Positions 59,309 to 64,000 of a stretch of 64,000 nt of DNA are shown here, in pieces (within the stretch, counting starts at the first letter, position 1; every line of letters starts with the position of its first letter). The position numbers were made by a program, and so were the translations under genes. Under the pieces are notes generated by a model. It worked only from the letters and a program-made list of their open reading frames with translations. It was not told the DNA's origin and made no database searches. Origin of the DNA: Phoenix dactylifera (Eukaryota; Streptophyta; Magnoliopsida; Arecales; Arecaceae); NCBI RefSeq assembly GCF_009389715.1, contig NC_052407.1, positions 9,768,475 through 9,832,474 on the forward strand, read 5' to 3'.

Positions 59309-61345
59309 TTTTTTTTTTTTTTTTTGGTCCTGATGATCCTAACCAGCATGGTTAGCCACGTAAGTGGCCACCCAATCTGCGCGCAGCTCCGACAGCTTCT
59401 CTAAACACATGCTTCACCTGGATATTCCTTTCGTCCCTCATCATCATTCAGATATCGCGAAGCAAAAAATGGTCACCAGCAGCGACCCTCAGATCTCTCT
59501 GGATCTAGGTGATGACCGTAGCCGAGTCACCCTTCAAGATGACCGACCCAACTGAGAGCACACACTGAGCATATCGAAGGCCCGCCCAGGCTGCCCTTAG
59601 CTCTGCACCAGAAATCGTGCAGTCAAATAATTGACAGCCTCCCACTGCCACGACCCTGAAGTTCGGATCCCTAATGATGAAATCCGCTCCACCGTTAGCG
59701 CCTCCATCCAGCACCGACCCATAAAAATTGACCTTGAGGAAACTACGGGGTAGGGGCATCCAGGTGAAAAACATCATACGAGGAGCTGCAGAGGCAGAAT
59801 GGGAACCCCAGATATCCCAAGCTGTCCAAGGTCCTTCTAAGGAGGAAGCATGACTAATCTTTGCCGCCTGCGCCGAGGCACTCTCTGCCACAAGCCTTGG
59901 CGACTTGCTGTGCTCACCGAAGGTTTGAGCATTTCTTGCCAGCCATACCTGGTATGCTATGCAAGTCGTCCTAACCGCCTCCTGGCGTGTCAGTGGGTTG
60001 CCCGACCACCTACGAATGGTCCATAAGAATTGATCCCCCTTAGACTAACTCTTCCGCAGCAGCACCGCTGCACTCCACGCCGCCCTAGCTCATGTGCACT
60101 GAAACAGTACGTGGTCCACCGACTCATCGGCACCGCATGCCCCACACTCAAGGGGTAGCCTCAGTCCCCGTCCGCTGAGTACTGCTCTCGTCGGAAGCCG
60201 ATCCCGGACGACATTCCATAAGAACAGTGTAACCCTCGAGTGGAGACCTAGGCGTCAGACCCAGGCACACTCCGGACCTAGCTCATGATCAGGCCGGAGC
60301 ACTCGGAAGAGCTCTCCCACCCTAACGCCGGTACTACATGACGTGCTCCACACCTGAGTATCAGGACCACATACCTCGGAATCGGAAGAGACGGGACCCT
60401 CTCAGTTAGGTGTGTCCCAAATATTTGACCCAACCTAGCCTCATCCACAGCAGCCTTGCCAAGGTCAAGGAGGTCGCAAACCTGCAGTCCTCCACTACCT
60501 CAATATCAACCGTAGTCAACCAGAGTCTCCAAGGGAGGGCACCCACCCATGGGTCGCCAACCACATCGATACTCCGCCCATCACCTGTCAACCATATAGT
60601 ATTCTCCATAACTGTTGGTAGAAATCTTGCGATCTCTCGCCACATGAATGAGCAACGATTTGTACTGTGGATCACCCCTACATTACCCGTCCGGCCATAT
60701 CTGGCAGCCATGGTCTGACTCCAAAACCCCTGCAGCTCTAGCGTGAATTGAGCTGCATGTCGGGCAAACAACGCCTCGCGCCTCTCCAAAAGAGACAGCA
60801 CACCAAGGCTTTCCTTACTCAACGGTAGGCAGATACTCTCCCATGCCACTAAATGCACCCCATGACCCCCTCCATACAACCCCCATAGGAAGCTTCGAAG
60901 TAGTCTCTCGATCCTCATCAGCACCATTTTCGGAACCACCGTGTTTGCCATTAGGTAGACAAGCATGGAACCTAGCACTGATCTAATCAGCGTCAATCTA
61001 CCCATCATAGAGAGCGAAGACACCCTCCAGCACTCCAGTCTACTCTGAATCTTCTGCACCAGACCGGTGCACTCGGCTACCCGCAGCCTCCTACCCGTAA
61101 TGGATACTCCCAGGTAGCTCCAGGTCCCATCCTATACCAGCATCTCCAGTATTCCCCGAATCTTCTGTCTGACCCTATACTCCATGCTAGGGCTGAAGGA
61201 GATGGTTGACTTCTGGAGGTTTACCTTCTGCCCTGACACTGCGTAGTACTTCGCTAATATTCTTCTAAGCACTCGTGCATCCGCTGCCAGCGCATTGACT
61301 AGGAGAAGACAATTATCTGCGAACAATAAGTATGATATAGGTCAA
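59309..61345 (-). mobile_element. 5'-truncated L1-type LINE with poly-A tail
   Basis: Minus strand, 5' to 3': reverse transcriptase catalytic box ISYLLFADNCLLL near 61330 (the family has FADD; here the second Asp is Asn), SGQKVNLQKSTISFSP, then the thumb and zf-RVT linker (RLECWRVSSLSMMGRLTLIRS; FMWREIARFLP) at 60406-61059, RNase H-like domain (LKVNFYGSVLDGGANGG; GAELRAAWAGL; LKGDSATVIT) at 59505-59891, and a poly-A tail (poly-T on plus, 59309-59327). The element begins inside the polymerase, typical of incomplete reverse transcription. At least two frame changes separate the three open parts. Target duplications were not found. Confidence 0.85.
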
Positions 61346-61404
61346 GACCCTGGGTCTAACTGGGTCGGGTCACGAGTCGACCCAACCCATTTGTAGCCTT
61401 ATTT

Positions 61405-61800
61405 CTACTTAATAGGTACATAAAAATAGAGATAGATATTGAAATATTTAATCAAAAAAAAATGTATATAAAAATAATAGAAATAATGAAAGAAAAATTC
61501 TAACTTATTGCTAATGTATCTTCTTAAGTTTGAAGACTCCAAATAAAATTCTTACTATTTGGACCGTTTTTTTTAAAAAAATTTTTTTTTCATGCAGTCT
61601 TCATATTTTCCTTTTTTTTGTTTGGTTTTCTCTACAAATTTCTTTCAATTTTTACGAAATTTTGGTGAAAGCACTAACCCACTCTCTTTTTTCCGTTTAA
61701 TAGGTACGGAGACATAGAGATTATTATTTTATCTTAATTATTAAATTAATAGCTTTCTACATACACAAAATAAAATAAATTAACTTTTAATGTTATCGGG
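61405..61800. repeat. AT-rich block, copy upstream of TLP4
   Basis: Second copy of 48415-48840. Its end joins directly to rearranged TLP flank pieces at about 61800. Confidence 0.85.
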
Positions 61801-61983
61801 GTTGTTGGAATCAGCAGTCCAAACACTTGGAACACGCAATTAGGGATGTTGACACGGATGATTTTTCATTAGCTCATAGCCACTGATCGAATCATGTACC
61901 TGGGACTTCCAACAAAGGACACGGTCAAGATAGGCAAAAACGCTTCCTCCTCAGCCTACCCTCCCTCATCGCCCTATAAATAA
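61801..61983 (+). promoter_or_regulatory. Rearranged TLP4 upstream region
   Basis: The order of pieces differs from TLP3: the part matching 49737-49845 (GTTGGAATCAGCAGTCCAAA) comes first, then the part matching 49688-49728 (GGACTTCCAACAAAGGACAC), then an abrupt join at AGGCAAAAACGCTTCC to the last 50 bases before the TATA box (TATAAATAA, 61975-61983). The GCC-box/W-box segment and about 100 bases of proximal promoter are absent. Confidence 0.75.
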
Positions 61984-62048
61984 TCTTACTGCCCATCCCG
62001 CAACCCCACACAATCCTCAACCAGAGAGCCATCTTCCTGGGTATCAAA

Positions 62049-62736
62049 ATGGCCTCCTCGACCTCCCTCACTCTCCTCTTCTTCCCCTTCCTCCTCCTCA
62101 CCCTCTCCCACGCCGCCACCTTCAACGTCGTCAACCAATGTTCCTACACCGTGTGGGCTGCATGGGCAGCCACCGGCAACGTCGGCGGCGGCCAGCAGCT
62201 CGACCAAGGCCAGACCTGGACGGTCACCGTCAACGCCGGCACCACCGGTGGCCGCATCTGGGCCCGTACTGGCTGCTCCTTCGATGCCAACGGCAACGGG
62301 AACTGCCAGAGCGGCGACTGCGGCAAGCTCGCGCGCCTGCACCTCCTACGGCTCCGCACCCAACACCCTCGCGGAATTCGCCCTAAACCAGTTCCAGAAC
62401 CTCGACTTCAACGACATCTCCCTCGTTCAGGGCTTCAACGTGCCCATGGACTTCCGCTCCACCTCGTCGGACTGCAGCCAAGATATCCAATGCACCGCCG
62501 ACGTCGTTGGGCAGTGCCCCAGCGAGCTTAAAGTGCCCGGCGGCTGTGATGACCCATGCACCATCTTCAACGCTCCTCAGTACTGCCCCCCTAACGGCTC
62601 CAGCTGCGAGCCAACCACCTATTCCGAGTTCTTTAAGAGGCTGTGCCCGAATGCGTTTAGCTACCCAGATGATTATGTGAACACCAGCTTCACCTGCCCC
62701 GGTGGGAGCAACTACCAGGTTACCTTCTGCCCTTGA
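62049..62736 (+). pseudogene. Thaumatin-like TLP4, frameshifted copy
   Basis: Reads like TLP3 for 95 codons (signal peptide; [37 protein letters not shown]). An extra four bases in a GCGC-type run near 62329-62336 then shift the frame; the shifted frame ends near 62531. Total length is 688 bp against 684 in the sisters. Further decay signs: the adjacent Cys pair YCC is YCPP, and DCSMD is DCSQD. Without the shift region the 3' half stays recognisable to TFCP. Together with the rebuilt promoter this is most likely a non-functional member; a short product of about 160 residues lacking the fold is the alternative. Confidence 0.88.
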
Positions 62737-63570
62737 GGCTTTGAGAGCATGGTGATCCATGCATGACGCTGTTTCGAGTATGTGATAGCTTTGGAATAAG
62801 GTGTTTGTAACCAAATTTACGAGCCATTAAACTGGCCTGTGATGCATGCAGCATTATTGGAATTATAGAAATAATTGTTCACTGTTAGTAAATGCACTTC
62901 TCCATCTTCAATATCTTATGGATGACTACAAAAATAAGAAAATGGTAGAGCAAGTTGCTCTATTCGGCAATACATTTTCTCTCCAGTATGGCACTAGCGT
63001 AATATCTGGTAAATGGACCCACTCCAGCGATCACTGACCCCATCAATTGCACCATCCCCTTTTGACCTGTGGAACAAGAAATCCTGGAGTTAACGCCTAG
63101 AAGTTGATCTAACAAAGTGAATCACAACAAAATTCTTTCACTCGTCAACTGCTGTTGTATTATAAGTATTTATACGAACACAGAGAAACCATTTGGAAAG
63201 TCCGGAAGATGATGTTTTTTAATTTTTGAGTGAGAGGCTTGGGCCGAGCGTAGTCCAATATACTAAAATAAAACAGAGTGCAAACGGTGACATTTCACCA
63301 CCCCCAGGCACCTTGATTAATTCTTACTAAGGCAGAATTCATTCATTATATCTTTTAATGATTGTCAAAACTCATATATGCAAGTAATTAATATTTTAAT
63401 AGATCCTTATTGAATTTGATTTAACTATAAAACAGAATCTCCCAACATGCTGAATGGAACCTCGGGGCATAATAGCGATGGGATTGGGAGGTAATAAAAA
63501 ACAATACAATTAAAACACAACAGAATCAACAACTCTCCCACCTCGTGCAAACATGTTAGGAAATAAATAA
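62737..63570 (+). repeat. TLP 3' flank unit (copy at TLP4, long form)
   Basis: Same extent as the TLP3 flank, hairpin at 62747-62762, ending near TTAGGAAATAAATAACTAAA. Confidence 0.88.
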
Positions 63571-64000
63571 CTAAAGCCAATCCATCTAATATATATATCA
63601 TAGATATTCACAAATACCTAGCTGATCAAATTATCAAAAACATAAAAGCAACACTAAATTTTACGTCGAAAATTAAACCTCCCAATATGGAGAGTAAAAA
63701 CAACGGGACCGTAGTCCACCCAAAAACTTTCACTATCAACCAAGAATGGATATTACAATCTGTTCTCTCTAGCTAAAACTAGAGACATATATCACCACAT
63801 AATTTCAAGAACAATATTCTTGGCAAACATCAACAATAAGAAAGAGAAAAAATGAGAAGATCTCACATGAACAGCAGTCATGTTTTTGCAGAATCTTATT
63901 ATGCTGGAAGATTGAAAATAGCAATCACACCGTATAAATTGAAGAACCACGTGTTATGAGCCTACTGTCAAAATTTTAACTCAATCGGACCTCGGATTGC
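63571..64000. mobile_element. Possible LTR-element fragment at the right edge
   Basis: AATTAAACCTCCCAATATGG and the following text resemble the copia LTR-like sequence at 48110-48180 in style. No coding part is visible before the window ends. Assignment is weak. Confidence 0.25.

Overview
Nuclear DNA of a flowering plant, most likely a monocot and probably a palm. This rests on GT-AG exon structure, plant-only families (patellin, BBE-like oxidase, osmotin-type thaumatin-like proteins), GC-rich intronless defence genes set in AT-rich spacer, and abundant copia, TRIM, LINE and MITE remnants. The palm assignment is an inference from remembered protein similarity, not from a search.

Layout. (1) 1-11.8 kb: an eight-exon gene for an alpha-N-terminal protein methyltransferase (NTMT1 type) with a site II/telo-box promoter and one GC-AG intron; its large introns hold a LINE relic and simple repeats. 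(2) 11.8-14.2 kb: two MITE-like elements and a compact TRIM element (137-bp LTRs, ATTAC target duplication). (3) 14.5-16.2 kb, minus strand: an intronless BBE-like FAD oxidase that keeps the FAD-linking His but has Tyr where the second, FAD-linking Cys normally sits. (4) 16.8-21.2 kb: LINE and copia relics. (5) 20.9-32.7 kb and 35.6-46.2 kb: two copies of a large direct segmental duplication, each with a patellin locus, a copia relic and a thaumatin-like (PR-5) gene. The first patellin is intact (4 exons, 489 aa); the second has lost everything after codon 226. A gypsy-like LTR region with a 34-base poly-C run lies between the copies. (6) 46.4-64 kb: further copies of the PR-5 unit, namely TLP3 (intact), TLP4 (frameshifted, rebuilt promoter), an orphan TLP 3' flank and an orphan TLP 5' flank whose genes are gone, mixed with a TRIM tandem/inverted array, copia remnants and a 5'-truncated LINE.

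The main story is a PR-5 (osmotin-like) cluster in birth-and-death evolution. There are four recognisable genes, relics of at least two more units, a W-box/GCC-box promoter module kept in TLP1 and TLP2 but decayed in TLP3 and absent from TLP4, and coding-versus-flank incongruence that suggests gene conversion between TLP2 and TLP3. All four end at the same Thr-Phe-Cys-Pro without a vacuolar extension, so the products are probably secreted to the apoplast. No non-coding RNA gene, CRISPR array or organellar segment was recognised.
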